NCBI GenBank assembly: GCA_963920635.1 | Contig: OY987301.1 | Location: 48,731,414 to 48,795,413 of the forward strand | DNA from: Pseudeuparius sepicola | Taxonomy: Eukaryota > Arthropoda > Insecta > Coleoptera > Anthribidae | DNA length: 64,000 nucleotides | Direction: 5' to 3' | Shown: positions 34,764 to 46,469 of the stretch, piece by piece | Layout of the letters: every line of letters starts with the position of its first letter | How positions within the stretch are numbered: position 1 is the stretch's first letter | Program-made: the position numbers and the translations under genes | The notes under the pieces: generated by a model | The model's database searches: none | What the model saw: only the letters and a program-made list of their open reading frames with translations | What the model was told of the DNA's origin: nothing

Positions 34764-36225
34764 ACACCCTGAAAATCTCAGAAGTAAAAAAACTGCCTGA
34801 CAAAAAACTACCCCTTCCCACCCCCGAAGTTGTTTTTGGTCGGATCCTGGCCATTTTCAGCCAGAACGTTCAAAATGTACCCAGATGCACTCAATCCGCG
34901 GTTGAAAAAATTTACCTGACAAAACTACCCCTGCATCACTTTAGGGAAAAAAATTGATAACTCCATTGTTTCTGGTCAGATTTTCGCTGTTTTCACAAGG
35001 ATGTTCAAAAGAGTCTCAGAAGCATAAAAAACTGCCTGACAAAAAACTACCCCTTCCCACCCCCGAAGTTGTTTTTGGTCAAATCCTCGCCTTTTTGAGC
35101 CAGAGCGTTCAAAGTTTACCCAGACGCACCAATCCGCGGTTGAAAAAAATTACCCGACAAAACTATCCCCTGCATCTCTTTAGGGAAAAAAATTGATAAC
35201 TCCATTGTTTCTGGTCCGATTTTCGCCGTTTTCACAAGGACGTTCAAAAGAGTCTCAGAATCATAAAAAATTGCCTGACAAAAAACTACCCCGTCCCACC
35301 CCCTAAGTTGTTTTTGGTCGAATCCTCCCCATTTTCAGCCAGAACGTTCAAAATTTACCCACACGCACCAATCCGCGGTTGAAAAAATTTACCTGACACA
35401 ACTACCTCCTGCATCCCTTTAGGGAAAAAATTGATAACTCCATTGTTTCTGGTCCGCTTTTCGCCGTGTTCACAAGGACGTTCAAAAGAGTCTCAGAAGC
35501 TTAAAAAACTGCCTGACAAAAAACTACCCCGTCCCACCCCCTAAGTTGTTTTTGGTCGAATCCTCGCCATTTTCAGCCAGAACGTTCAAAACTTACCCAC
35601 ACGCACCCATCCGCGGTTGAAAAAATTTACCTGACACAACTACCCCCTGCATCCCTTTAGGGAAAAAAATTGATAACTCCATTGTTTCTGGTCCGATTTT
35701 TGCCGTTTTCACAAGGACGTTCAAAAGAGTCTCAGAAGCATAAAAAACTGCCTGACAAAAAACTACCCCTTCCCACCCCGAAGTTGTTTTTGGTCGAATC
35801 CTCGCCATTTTCAGCCAGAACGTTCAAAATTTACCCAGACGCACCAATCCGCGGTTGAAAAGATTTACCTGACAAAACTACCCCCTGCATCCCTTTAGGG
35901 AAAAAAATTGATAACTCCATTGTTTCTGGTCCGATTTTCGCCGTTTTCACAAGGACGTTCAAAAGAGTCTCAGAAGCATAAAAAAACTGCCTGACAAAAA
36001 ACTACCCCTTCCCACTCCCGAAGTTGTTTTTGGTCGAATCCTCGCCATTTTCAGCAAGGACGTTCCAATAAGTAATCCCAAACGCACCAATTCGCGATTG
36101 AAAAAATTTGCCGGACAAAACTACCGCCTGCACCCCTTTACGAAAAAATATCATTACTGCATTTTTTCTGGTCCGATTGTCGCCTATTCACAAGGATATT
36201 CTAAAGACTAGCAGAAAAAATTAGT
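34764..36225 (+). repeat. Satellite array, about 6 units of about 239 bp
   Basis: Anchor GATAACTCCATTG falls at about 34956, 35195, 35433, 35672 and 35910, a period of 238-239 bp. Each unit also has CTGCCTGACAAAAAACTACC, GAAGTTGTTTTTGGTC and a CCGCGGTTGAAAAA stretch. The last unit is more diverged. The array has the opposite orientation to the one at 38715-40470. Open frames inside it are repeat artefacts. Confidence 0.9.
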
Positions 36226-36254
36226 CCCCCATCCTCTGAGCCAGGGTTTCAGCG

Positions 36255-37844
36255 AAAAGTATATAACCCGGAATCTTTCTATTTGTCTCCAATCAAAAAG
36301 CATGAGATTCTAGAGCAAATAAAAAATCTCAAAAATGGTGTCTCCTGTGGAGAAGATGGCATTACATCTGAGGTAATAAAATATAATTATGAATATTTGA
36401 TGGAACCTCTAAGACACATTATAAATATTATCTTTAGTTCGGGAATTTATCCGACTGTTCTTAAAAAAGCTGAAATTATTCCTCTTCATAAACAAGGTGA
36501 TAGAAAGTTAACAACTAACTACAGACCAATTGCATTGATAAGTTCTGTTAGTAAAATTATAGAAAAATTTATTAAATATAAATTAATGATATTCCTAAAC
36601 AAACATAAATTGTTATCAGAGAACCAGTTTGCCTTTAAAGACAATGTTAACACGGAAAATGCTTTGTGCAGAGTGACAGAGCGAATCATAATGTGCCTGG
36701 ATAGCAGGGAAAAGGTTGTTGCCGTGTACCTGGACCTAGCAAGGGCCTTTGATACTGTGGCGCATGAGATTCTATTAAACAGATTACATGATATGGGTAT
36801 AAGAGGTATAGCGAATGATCTATTTGGAACATATTTAAGTAACAGAACCCAAAAAGTAAAAATTGCAAATGTAAAGAGTGATTCTGTAAAGATGGAGGTT
36901 GGTGTGCCGCAGGGGACAGTGCTGGGGCCTGTGTTATTTAACATATACATGAATGGTATTTTCTCTGTGCTGAATGAAGGGAAGGTTTACTGTTTTGCAG
37001 ATGACAGTGCTATTGTAGTAAATGGCACTACATGGCAATCAACTATTAGGAAATCAGAATTAGCAATAACATACATAAAAAGATGGTTGGATTTTAGTTT
37101 GTTATCACTTGATACTAGCAAGACCCATTTTATGACTTTCGCTCTGACTCAGGCAACTCTTCTAGAAGTTCAAGAACTTAAGATCCATGATTACGCTTGC
37201 GATATGCAATCCTTGAACTGCAAATGTCAGTCCATTATCAACAGAAAATATAGTCTTAAGTATCTAGGAGTATTCATGGATGAAAATTTAACATGGAAAA
37301 CTCACATAGATATGTAACTACTAAGATAAGAAAGCTGATTTACAAATTCTATGAATTGCGAAACATACTACCAATTAAAACTCTTAAAACCATATATCTG
37401 TCTTTAATTGAGTCAATTTTAAGTTATGGTGTTGTTGTTTGGGGAAATGCTCGAAAAAACGTTATGTCTGCCTTAAATGTAGCATAGAAATATGTAATTA
37501 AAATTATGTATTTTAAGAATCGAAGATATCCATTCGAATTGCTATTCCGTGAATGCAAACTACTAACTTTAGACAAATTATACATACTAGCAGCAGTCCG
37601 ATTAATGCTAAAGACAAACTACTATAAACAGGAGATACCCCACCAACTTATTACTAGAAATGCATCTCGTCACAGTGTTGTTGTGCCTTCTGTAGCAAGT
37701 TCGGCCATGCAAAGACACCTTTGCTTTGCTGGTCCCAAGATATACAATTCCCTACCTCTTTGCCTTAGAACAAGGGAATACGTTAAACATAAACTTAAAA
37801 AATGGCTTATTGATAGTAATGTAATTATTAATGCTCCTAACTAG
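36255..37844 (+). pseudogene. Non-LTR retrotransposon reverse transcriptase, broken
   Basis: From about 36255 the frame covers most of the polymerase: NYRPIALISSVSKIIEKF, the catalytic LDLARAFDTV, GVPQGTVLGPVLFNIY, and the active site CFADDSA at about residue 241 of the 36283-37317 frame. A stop near 37317 with a frame change leads to IYLSLIESILSYGVVVWG (37293-37487). A further stop and frame change come before the tail motif FAGPKIYNSLPLCL (37506-37844). The endonuclease and ORF1 are absent. It belongs to the CR1/Jockey-like group. It lies between two inverted satellite arrays and has at least two breaks. Confidence 0.85.
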
Positions 37845-38714
37845 AATTTCCTTTTTGTTGGATATTTACAATGAACACTTAGATATATTAAATTTGTTCT
37901 TCATTCTCAAGCTGTTAACTAACCTTATCATCATTATTACTATATACATGTCTTTAGGTAATAAGTATTTACAACTGCACACACAGATCCTCCATAATCC
38001 ATTGTGCAGTCTTAAGTTGTTATATTAAATCAATGTATTTGTGTAAATATTGTATTAGGTAGGTATAGGCAAGTGAAATGAAAAAGTGAATCCCCGGTTG
38101 TATCACAATAAATACGTAAATAACTTGGGTAAAACTAAATAAAACGCTGATAAAATACAAAAAAAAATGCATTTTACACAAAAACCGTCGAGAACAGATT
38201 AAAGTTCGATCATTTAAAAAAAATCGGGATTTTCGGGACCGCTATATCTCAACCCGGGATTTTCGAGACCTCACCGGGATCCTGGGATCTCAAAATCCCG
38301 GGATCCCATCTAAAACCCCTCCGGGATCCCGGGATTTCGAGATCCCGGGATCCCGGACTGGAAACCCTAGTCTTAACGAAGTTTTACGAAAATCGTAAAA
38401 GTTGAAATAACTTCTCAACAGTCAAACTTCGAATATCCTTAAATAGAGTCCCCTATCCACAGGATTCGTTTAAATTACTGGCTCTGTGACACCCTGTATG
38501 TTATGCATTTTTCCGATTTTACTCTGAAGTCCGCCATATTGAGAATTTAAGTTCCTTGGCCCGCACTTGATTCACCAGTTGCGCTTAAAATTCCTATTTT
38601 GTTTAACTTTGACACCCTATAGCATTGAACTTCCTGTATATTTTTGTACAAATTTGGTAGGTATATGATGCTTTTGATTTGTCCTGATTAAAGCAATAGT
38701 TGTGGCAGATTTTA
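37845..38714. other. 3' part of the retrotransposon and further repeats, no gene
   Basis: It includes the probable 3' UTR of the preceding element, an AATAAATACGTAAATAA stretch near 38108, the GGGATCCC-rich cluster and a dispersed-repeat copy (38590-38720) that runs directly into the satellite array. Confidence 0.5.
38225..38370. repeat. Cluster of GGGATCCCGGGAT-type palindromes
   Basis: The block has at least eight variants of CGGGATCCCGG or CGGGATTTCGAGA in direct and inverted order. It is far more G/C-rich than its surroundings. Such clusters can form hairpins; the origin is unknown. Confidence 0.7.
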
Positions 38715-40470
38715 AATAAAAAAAAACGTTTTGAAAACGGCGAAAATCAAAGCAGAAACAATGGAGTTCAATTTTTTTCCTAAAGAGATGCAGGGGGTAG
38801 TTTTCTCCGGCAAATTTTTTCAACCGCAGATTGGTGCTTCTGGAATCATTCTGAACATCCTTGCTAAGAATGGCGAGGATCCAACCAAAAACAACTTCGT
38901 GGGTGGGAAGGGGTAATTATTTTCTGGCAGTTTTTTTATATCTGAGACTTGACTTTTTTTAACATCCTTGTGAAAACGGCGAAAATCGGACTATAAACAA
39001 TGGAGTTATCATTTTTTCCCTAAAGGGATGCAGGGGTAGTTTTGTCCGGCAATTTTTTTCAACCGCGGATTGGTGCTTCTTGAATAATTTTGAATGTCCT
39101 TGCTAAAAATGGAGAGGTTCTGATCAAAAACAACTTCGGGGGTGGGAAGGGGTAGTTTTTCCGGCAGTTTTTTTTTTATTTCTCAAACTGACTTTTTTAA
39201 CATCCTTGTGAAAACGGCAAAAATCGGACCAGAAACAATGGAGTGATAATTTTTTTCCTAAAGGGAAAAGAGATGCAAGGGGTAGTTTTGTCCGACAATT
39301 TTTTCAACCGCGGATTGGTGCTTCTAGAATAATTTTTAACTTCCTTGCTAAAAATGGCGAGGTTTCGATCAAAAACAACTTCGGGGGTGGGAAGGGGTAG
39401 TTTTTTCCGGCAGTTTTTTTTATTTCTCAGACTGACTTTTTTAACATCCTTGTGAATTTTTATTTCTCAGACTGCCTTTTTTAACATCCTTGTGATAATT
39501 TTTTTCCTAAAGGGATGCAAGGGGTAGTTTTGTCCGACAATTTTTTTCAACCGCGGATTGGTGCTTCTGGAATAATTTTGAACGTCCTTGCTAAAAATGG
39601 CGAGGATCCGATCAAAAACAACTTCGGGGGTGGGAAGGGGTAGTTTTTTCCGGCAGTTTTTTTTATTTCTCAGACTGCCTTTTTTTAACATCCTTGTGAA
39701 AACGTCAAAAACCGGACCAAAAACAATGGAGTAATCATTTTTTCCTAAAGGGATGCAAGGGGTAGTTTTGTCCGGCAATTTTTTTCAACCGCAGATTGGT
39801 GCTTCTGGAATAATTTTGAACGTCCTTGCTAAAAATGGCGAGGATCCGATCAAAAACAACTTTGGGGTGGGAAGGGGTAGTTTTTTCCGGCATTTTTTTT
39901 TATTTCTCAAACTGACTTTATTTAACATCCTTGTGAAAACGGCGAAAATCGGACCAGAAACAATGGATTTATCATTTTTTTTTCCCTAAAGGGATGCAGG
40001 GGGTAGTTTTGTCCGGCAATTTTTTCAACCACGGATTGGTGCTTCTAGAATAATTTTGAACATTCTTGCTAAAAATGGCGAGGATCCGACCAAAAACAAC
40101 TTCGGGGGTGGGAAGGGGTAGTTTTTTCCGACAGTTTTTTTTATTTCTCAGCCTGCCTTTTTTACGTCCTTGTGAAAACGGCAAAATCGAACCAGAAACA
40201 ATGGTGTTGTCATTTTTCTCTAAAGGGATGCAGAGGGTAGTTTTGTCCGGCAAATTTTTTCAACCGCGGATTGGGTGTGTCTGGGTCCGGAATAATTTTA
40301 AAGGTCCTTGCTAAAAATGGCGAGGATCTGACCAAAAACAACTTCGGGGATGGGAAGGGGTAGTTTTTTTCCCGCAGTTTTTTTTATTTCTGAGACTTTT
40401 TGAACATCCTAGTGGAGGTATGAAGTTGTTTCGCTAAAGAGATGCAGGGAGTACTTTTTGGCAGGAAATT
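38715..40470 (-). repeat. Satellite array, about 7 units of about 238 bp, inverted relative to 34764-36225
   Basis: Anchor AACAATGGAG recurs at about 38757, 38997, 39234, 39724, 39959 and 40195; the longer step covers a rearranged unit at about 39425-39490. Unit sequence is the reverse complement of the left array. Unit-to-unit differences are mainly small indels in T-runs. Confidence 0.9.
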
Positions 40471-40554
40471 TTCTCCAATCGTGGATCGCGGATTGGTGCA
40501 TCTGGAATAATTCTAATAATTTCGAATTTTGGCTGCCTTATTATTACTACTTGT

Positions 40555-40770
40555 ATAAATGCTATTCCTTCTATCCACATGTTCTTGCACCGACAACGTT
40601 GCAGCGTTTTTTATGGGATAGGTGCTTTCAAGGCCACCGAATTATTGTCGTCAGGCCGGCCGATTATATTTTTAGTGGAATTTCCCACATGCGGCGCCCT
40701 CTATTGGTGCCAGTTCAAACAATTGGGTCCCCAGGCCCCAGGCACTGTCTGTAGCGAAGCTATATAGGTC
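40555..40770 (+). repeat. Short interspersed repeat ending in CTGTAGCGAAGCTATATAGG
   Basis: The end motif also occurs, inverted, at about 22918-22938. A related TAGCGAAGCAGG stretch is at about 34663. The body is relatively G/C-rich, without a protein. Two overlapping open frames here are by-products. Confidence 0.45.
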
Positions 40771-40914
40771 TGTGGTAAAGGTAAACAAATGGATCCCAGG
40801 CGAAAATATTCTTAAAACATCACCAATAAACAAAATTTATTTAATAAGAAGCCAGTAAATTGTGCAGTTAGTTAATAAATCTTATTTCTACAAAAAAATT
40901 ACGCAGAACGGAAA

Positions 40915-41405
40915 ACGCAAAACGGAAAAGTCAAAGCCACCTGCGATGTCACAATCGAGGCTAAAATTCCGAAAATCATATAAGGCACTTTTTTTTTCAA
41001 AAAAATTTACCAAAAGAGGTTGTTCAGTATCGATCCAGGACCCTAAATCCAAAATTTTGTTAAAATCAAAAAATATTAAATAAAAAAAATAAGTCCAAAA
41101 ATAGCAATTTAAGAATTTTCTGCGTTAAGAAGTGTGCCATGAAAGTTTTGAAGGCTAGTTGTTTTTAAAAAGTAATCGTTTCAAAATAAAATTAAAAGCT
41201 ACAAAACAAATTATTATTTTTTTTTAATTTTTACTTAATTTTTTTATTAAATATTTTTTGATTTTGACAAAATTTTGCATTTAAAGTTCTGGATCGATTC
41301 TGAACAAGTTTTTAAGGACATTTTTTTGAAAAAAAATGCCTAATATGACTTTCAGATGTTTAGCTTCGATTGTGGCATCGCAGGTGGCTTTGACTTTGAT
41401 GTAGA
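40915..41405. repeat. Fold-back with AGTCAAAGCCACCTGCGATG ends
   Basis: The left part (AGTCAAAGCCACCTGCGATG, about 40928) pairs with CATCGCAGGTGGCTTTGACT near 41377-41396. The arms include AAATCCAAAATTTTGTTAAA with its inverted version. A further copy of this end lies at about 43628-43655. Confidence 0.6.
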
Positions 41406-42056
41406 CAACTAATTTTTTGGAAATAAGTAGACAACAATGCCATCTACCTTTGCTAAAAATTTCGTTCTGGTCAGTTCAAAATTAAAGAAGTTATGAGGTT
41501 GTTTCGCTCTTAAGAGAAACACTCTGTATTTGCCGCTAGGAAGCTATGCGCAAAAAATTTACCTGTTGTCTGAAGTCACCCAGAGTGTCCGAAGTCACCC
41601 GTTTGACAGTACTGCTCTTTCTTTCTAATATAGTAGGTTGAATACACCATACTTCTCAGACAGGTAGGTATGTATTTTATTGTTGGTAAACTAAAATATT
41701 ATTATTTATATAAAACTGAAATATCTAGATGCCATGCCACTAGTGTTTTTCTACAAAGTCAATGAAAATAATATTCCCAAAATAAACTCCGGTGTGATTC
41801 TGCACTTTACTTCACAAACAGTCAAATTTCTGTACACACAGTTTACAGCATTGTCACCAGTCGCTATACATTTCTCTTGCAGCCCTATGATAATATAATA
41901 TTTTAAATAATTTAAAATTAGCATATTGGTACGTTCGCAAAACTTAATTTTTGGCTTTTATATTTCTTATCTCAGCACAAAAAACTGGGCATTTTCTCAG
42001 AAAAGAAATTCACCCATTAATTAACCCTAGATTCTTCCCGCCAATACAGGGTGTCC

Positions 42057-44220
42057 CGAAATTAGCCTGCCATAATTTACCAGCGTATTCCACGACCTAA
42101 AAAAATGAAAAAAGTTTCTATAAACATGGCCTCAAAAATGCCCCCTAACGGGGCTATAGCCCCCAAAAGGGGCAGTTTCACAAAAGTTTTTTTCTAAATA
42201 TTTCCAGAACGATCAAAGATAAAATTCTGAAATTTGGTATGTGATGTACTTGTGAGATTTGACATTTGCCGAGTCAGAGATAGTTAGACATTATTAATCA
42301 TAGGCGTCCTAAATGGGGGGTTAAGGGGTTAAAAATGCCCTAAATTTTTTGTGTGTGCTTTTTCGCCAAAATTATTGCGAAATTATAAAATTTCAGGGTA
42401 TTCTACGAAAAAATGGTGCTCTTGTTGAACTTTGATAACGTGCACCATTTTCGAGTAAAATCGTATTGAAATTTTTTTGCAGAGGGCCATGAAAATGCGT
42501 ATTAGAAATTAACCTGCGATATTTTACCAGCGTGTTCTGCGACCCAAAAAAATGAAAAAGTTCCTATTAAACATGGCCTCAAAAATGCCCCCTAAGAGGG
42601 CTATAGCTCCAGAACTGGACACTTTGGCAAACGGTTTTTTTCTAAATATTTCCAGAACGAGCAAAGATAAAATTCTGAAATTTGGTATGTGACATACCTG
42701 GGAGAATAAATCATGAAAAAACCGCACAAAATTTTTTTTTTTTCATATTTTTAACCCCTTGACCCCCCTTAGGTATTTGGGACGCCTATGATGAAGAATG
42801 TCAAACTATCTCTACCTCGGTAAACGTCAAATCTCACAGGTATATCACACACCAAATTTCATAATTTTATCTTTGTTCATTCTGGAAATATTTAGAAAAA
42901 ACCGTTTGCTAAAGTGTCCATTTCGGGGGCTATAGCCCCCTTAGGGGACTTTTTTGAGCCCATATTTATAGGACCTTATTTAATTTTTTTGTACCAAAAA
43001 AGGTGGTGGTAAATTATGGCAGGGTAATTTCTAATAGGCATTTTCATGGCACTCTGCAAAAAATTTTCAAAACGAGTTTACTCGAAAATGATGCATGCTA
43101 TCGAAGTTCAGCAAGAGCACCTTTTCTTCGTAGAATACCTTCAACTTTCATAATTTCGCAAGAAATCTGGAAAAAAAGTATACAAAAAAATTTTGGGGTA
43201 ATTTTAACTCCTGAACCTCCCCATTTGGGACACCTATGATTAAGAATGTCTAACTACCGCTACCTCTGTAAATGTCAAATCTCACAGCTACATCACATAC
43301 CAAATTTCAGAATTTTATCATTATTCGTTCTGGAAATATTTATACCTACCTGTCTGAGAAGTATGGTGTAGAAATCGAATTCAACCTACTATATTAGAAA
43401 GAAAGAGGAGTACTGTCAAACGGGTAACTTCGGACACTCTGGGTGACTTCAGACAACAGGTAAATTTTTTGCGCATAGCTTCCTAGCGGCAAATACAGAG
43501 TGTTTCACTTAAGAGCGAAACAACCTTATAACTTCTTTAATTTTTAACTGACCAGAACGAAATTTTTAGCAAAGGTAGATGGCATTGTTGTCTACTTATT
43601 TCCAAAAAATTAGTTGTCTACATAAAAGTCAAAGCCACCTGCGATGCCACAATCGAAGCTAAACATCTAAAAGTCATATTAGGCTTTTCATGGCAGAACT
43701 TTAATTCTTTTTAATTTTTTGGGTCGCAGAACACGCTGGTAAAATATCGCAGGTTAATTTCTAATACGCATTTTCATGGCCCTCTGCAAAAAAATTTCAA
43801 TACGATTTTACTCGAAAACGGTGCACGTTATTAAAGTTCAACAAGAGCACCATTTTTTCGTAGAATACCCTGAAATTTTATAATTTCGCAATAATTTTGG
43901 CGAAAAAGCACACACAAAAAATTTAGGGCATTTTTAACCCCTTAACCCCCCCATTTAGGACGCCTATGATTAATAATGTGTAACTATCGCTGACTCGGCA
44001 AATGTCAAATCTCACAGGTACATCCCATACCAAATTTCAGAATTTTATCTTTGATCGTTCCAGAAATATTTCGAAAAAAACCGTTTGTGAAACTGCCCCT
44101 TTCGGGGGCTATAGCCCCAGTAGGGGGCATTTTTTAGGCCATGTTTATAGGAACGTTTTTCATTTTTTAGGGCGTAGAACACGCTGGTAAATTGTGGCAG
44201 GCTAATTTCGGGACACATTG
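42057..44220. repeat. CAGGGTG-type fold-back element (2164 bp), flanked by TA
   Basis: Left end CAGGGTGTCCCGAAATTAGC and right end GGGACACATTG are inverted, with TA on both sides (42055-42056, 44221-44222). Inside, a unit with ATTTTACCAGCG, ATGCCCCCTAA and GGGCTATAGC motifs appears in the order plus, plus, minus, minus and finally minus in the right arm. Segment A-right interrupts it at 43370-43690. Confidence 0.65.
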
Positions 44221-44796
44221 TATATGTCAATGTAACCAGACTTTATCTTTATTTAATAATGCTTTATTTTTGTCAATTTTAGAGACATCGAGTCGAGATT
44301 TGGTACAAGTTGTTACTATTTATGTCCCATTCATCCACTTGGTTCTCATTGTTGTAACTCAAAAAAAAAGGAAAATCGTGGGGAGACATGATTTTTAACC
44401 CCCCCCCCCCCCCCCCCACCCAACTTTTCCTATTGATACATTTTTATGGCGTAGAATTTAATTTCCCTCATTTTTGTGTCTTGTAAATTCCTTATAAACC
44501 ATTGTTTTCGAGATACCCCTGGGATTTTTTGGAATAAAATACCTGATTTACAGATGCATAACATTATTGGGGTAATCTTATAGGAAATGAAAATAGGAAT
44601 GACGCATCTGGAAATCAGGTCTTTATCTTATTCTAAAAAGCCTGTTTTTCTTGAAAACAATTGTTTTTAAAATAAATTTACAACATATGAAAAATGAAAT
44701 TCTGCACTATAAAAATGTTTCAGACTCCACAGATATACTTCAGAAAAATTTGAGGAAGGGGGATAAAAGATCATGTCTAACCACGATTTTCATTTA

Positions 44797-45159
44797 CAGG
44801 GTGATCCATTTATAATGGAAAATGCAATTTTGTCATAAATAGCTAGAGGAAAATTCGTTGTGTAAAAATTATTTTATTTTGACACAGCTTTGCTCAAAGA
44901 CAGAGTAAAAATTTACCAAAATCTGAAGCCACTACTAGGCGTCGTGACACCTGGAATTTTTTTCTCGGAACCATACCTTTTTTATTCCATATTTTAAAAA
45001 GCTACTAAATTCTGACAATTTATTCTTAAACATATTTTTCTCTATACCTAACCGTCAAAAAGTTATAAGCTAGTTTTTACAAATATTTTTCCTCAATTTT
45101 TTGCTTACCCTTTATAAAGTAATCTGTTTTATTGGTTCCATGATAAATAAATCACACTG
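44797..45159. repeat. Small CAGGGTG-type fold-back (363 bp), flanked by TA
   Basis: The left end CAGGGTGATCCATTTATAATGG pairs loosely with CCATGATAAATAAATCACACTG at the right. TA lies on both sides (44795-44796, 45160-45161). Confidence 0.55.
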
Positions 45160-45380
45160 TAGATAAATAGTAACAACTTGCACTACATTTCAACTCTATA
45201 TCTCTAAGATTGGCAAAAATGTAACAAAAAAACGATTTTTGAGAATCAACTCTAACCCCCTATATCTTTTAAGGGAAGCATTTTTGAATATAGGTATGTA
45301 AGTGTGGAAATCTCCATATTTTGGCATCAAGAATCTAGGGTTAATGGGTAGGCCTTCTTTTCTGGAACACCCTGTGTAAC

Positions 45381-46039
45381 GTATTAGAACCATTTCCATG
45401 TCCACTTTAGGTATGTTATCGGAATCGGCTTGCACAAAACTGGCATTCTTCTTATATTATCTGCTAATTACTACCAAATTTATTATGGAATAATAAAAAA
45501 TTTGATTTTTTAGTTTCCCGACCACTAATACCAGTGAAACCAGGGGACACTTCTGAGACACTATATAATAGGTATCCTGCGCTAGAGATGGGCAAATGAT
45601 TACAAATTTAAATCTCGCATTATTTAAATTCTATCTAAATATACAAGCAATTAATTAAATTTGCCTAGCGATATGAGACAATAGTTCGCAAGCACCTCCA
45701 CGTAGCGGCAACATCGCATGCAGATCCCTTGCTGAGTTTGCTTTTATTGGCGGATTTTTTTGGCAGGAACGTAGTCCGATGACATCACAGGACTATAATT
45801 TTAACTTTGTAATATTTTTAAATATGTTCGGCCTTGAAAAAAAAATCAGAAAATATAGAGAATGATTTTTTTAGTACCTGTAATTGTAAATAATAAAAAA
45901 TGTTTCAGTGGCATATCATGAATGGTTACCCTACACACCCCTTCCAGTAGCTGTATAAGATGCCAATGTGTCCTACATCTCACCGCTACTAACTAATATC
46001 AATTATTGGAATAAATAACACCTAGCTGATGGAACCGGC
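45381..46039. other. Intergenic, no gene seen
   Basis: AT-rich with no clear open frame, RNA gene or repeat boundary. Confidence 0.4.
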
Positions 46040-46045
46040 ATCTCG

Positions 46046-46465
46046 TATCTCCGGTAGCTTAGTTGGTTAAGTGCCTACGGCCACAGTAGTAAGACAGAAA
46101 GGAAGAAACCATTGGTATATTTTAACGTACATATATTTTATCATTATCACATTTTAACATGTCACGATAAAATTAAAATTAAATTAAATTAATTTTATCG
46201 TGACATGTTGTAATTAGCAAATGGCGTTTTGTTTATCTGCAATTTTAATTTTATCGTGACGTGTTGTAATTAGCAAATGGTGTTTTGTTTATCTGCTATC
46301 GAATAGTATATACGATTCTTGTGTATTTTTCTCTGTCTTTTTGACAATGAGCCCCGTTAAAATATACCAATGGTTTCGTTCTTTCTGTATTAAGACGTGC
46401 ATACAAGCCTTTTCTTTTGATTTACAGTAGAAAGAGTCCAAGGTTCGATTCCCGGCTGGTATGCA
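46046..46465 (+). repeat. tRNA-like sequence (SINE head or tRNA pseudogene) split by a MITE
   Basis: The left part (TCCGGTAGCTTAGTTGGTTA, 46055 on) has a good box A and D-arm. After the insertion, the right part (AAGGTTCGATTCCCGGC near 46440) has a good box B and T-loop. The T-stem and acceptor pairings are imperfect, so a SINE head or decayed tRNA is more likely than an active tRNA gene. Confidence 0.6.
46098..46382. mobile_element. MITE inserted in the tRNA-like sequence
   Basis: The inverted ends are AGAAAGGAAGAAACCATTGG and CCAATGGTTTCGTTCTTTCT, extending into TATATTTTAAC. TAAGAC occurs on both sides and is the likely target duplication. A short internal sequence (GTTGTAATTAGCAAATGG) is present twice in tandem. 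Confidence 0.7.
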
Positions 46466-46469
46466 TTTT

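Larger units (their letters stand above)
41406..45380. repeat. Cluster of overlapping inverted repeats
   Basis: Segment A (about 41440-41660) is repeated inverted at about 43370-43600. Segment B forms the CAGGGTG-type fold-back at 42057-44220, so A-right lies within B while A-left lies outside it. A third pair (about 41995-42040 and 45330-45365) encloses both. There is no supported gene: open frames are repeat artefacts. A poly-C run lies at 44399-44418. Confidence 0.6.

Noticed and set aside
39467..40314. Multiple frames of 70-100 codons
   Set aside because: All are reading frames of the satellite unit repeated in tandem.
46046..46465. Functional tRNA gene with intron
   Set aside because: The insertion has MITE-type inverted ends and a direct repeat, and the stems pair poorly.
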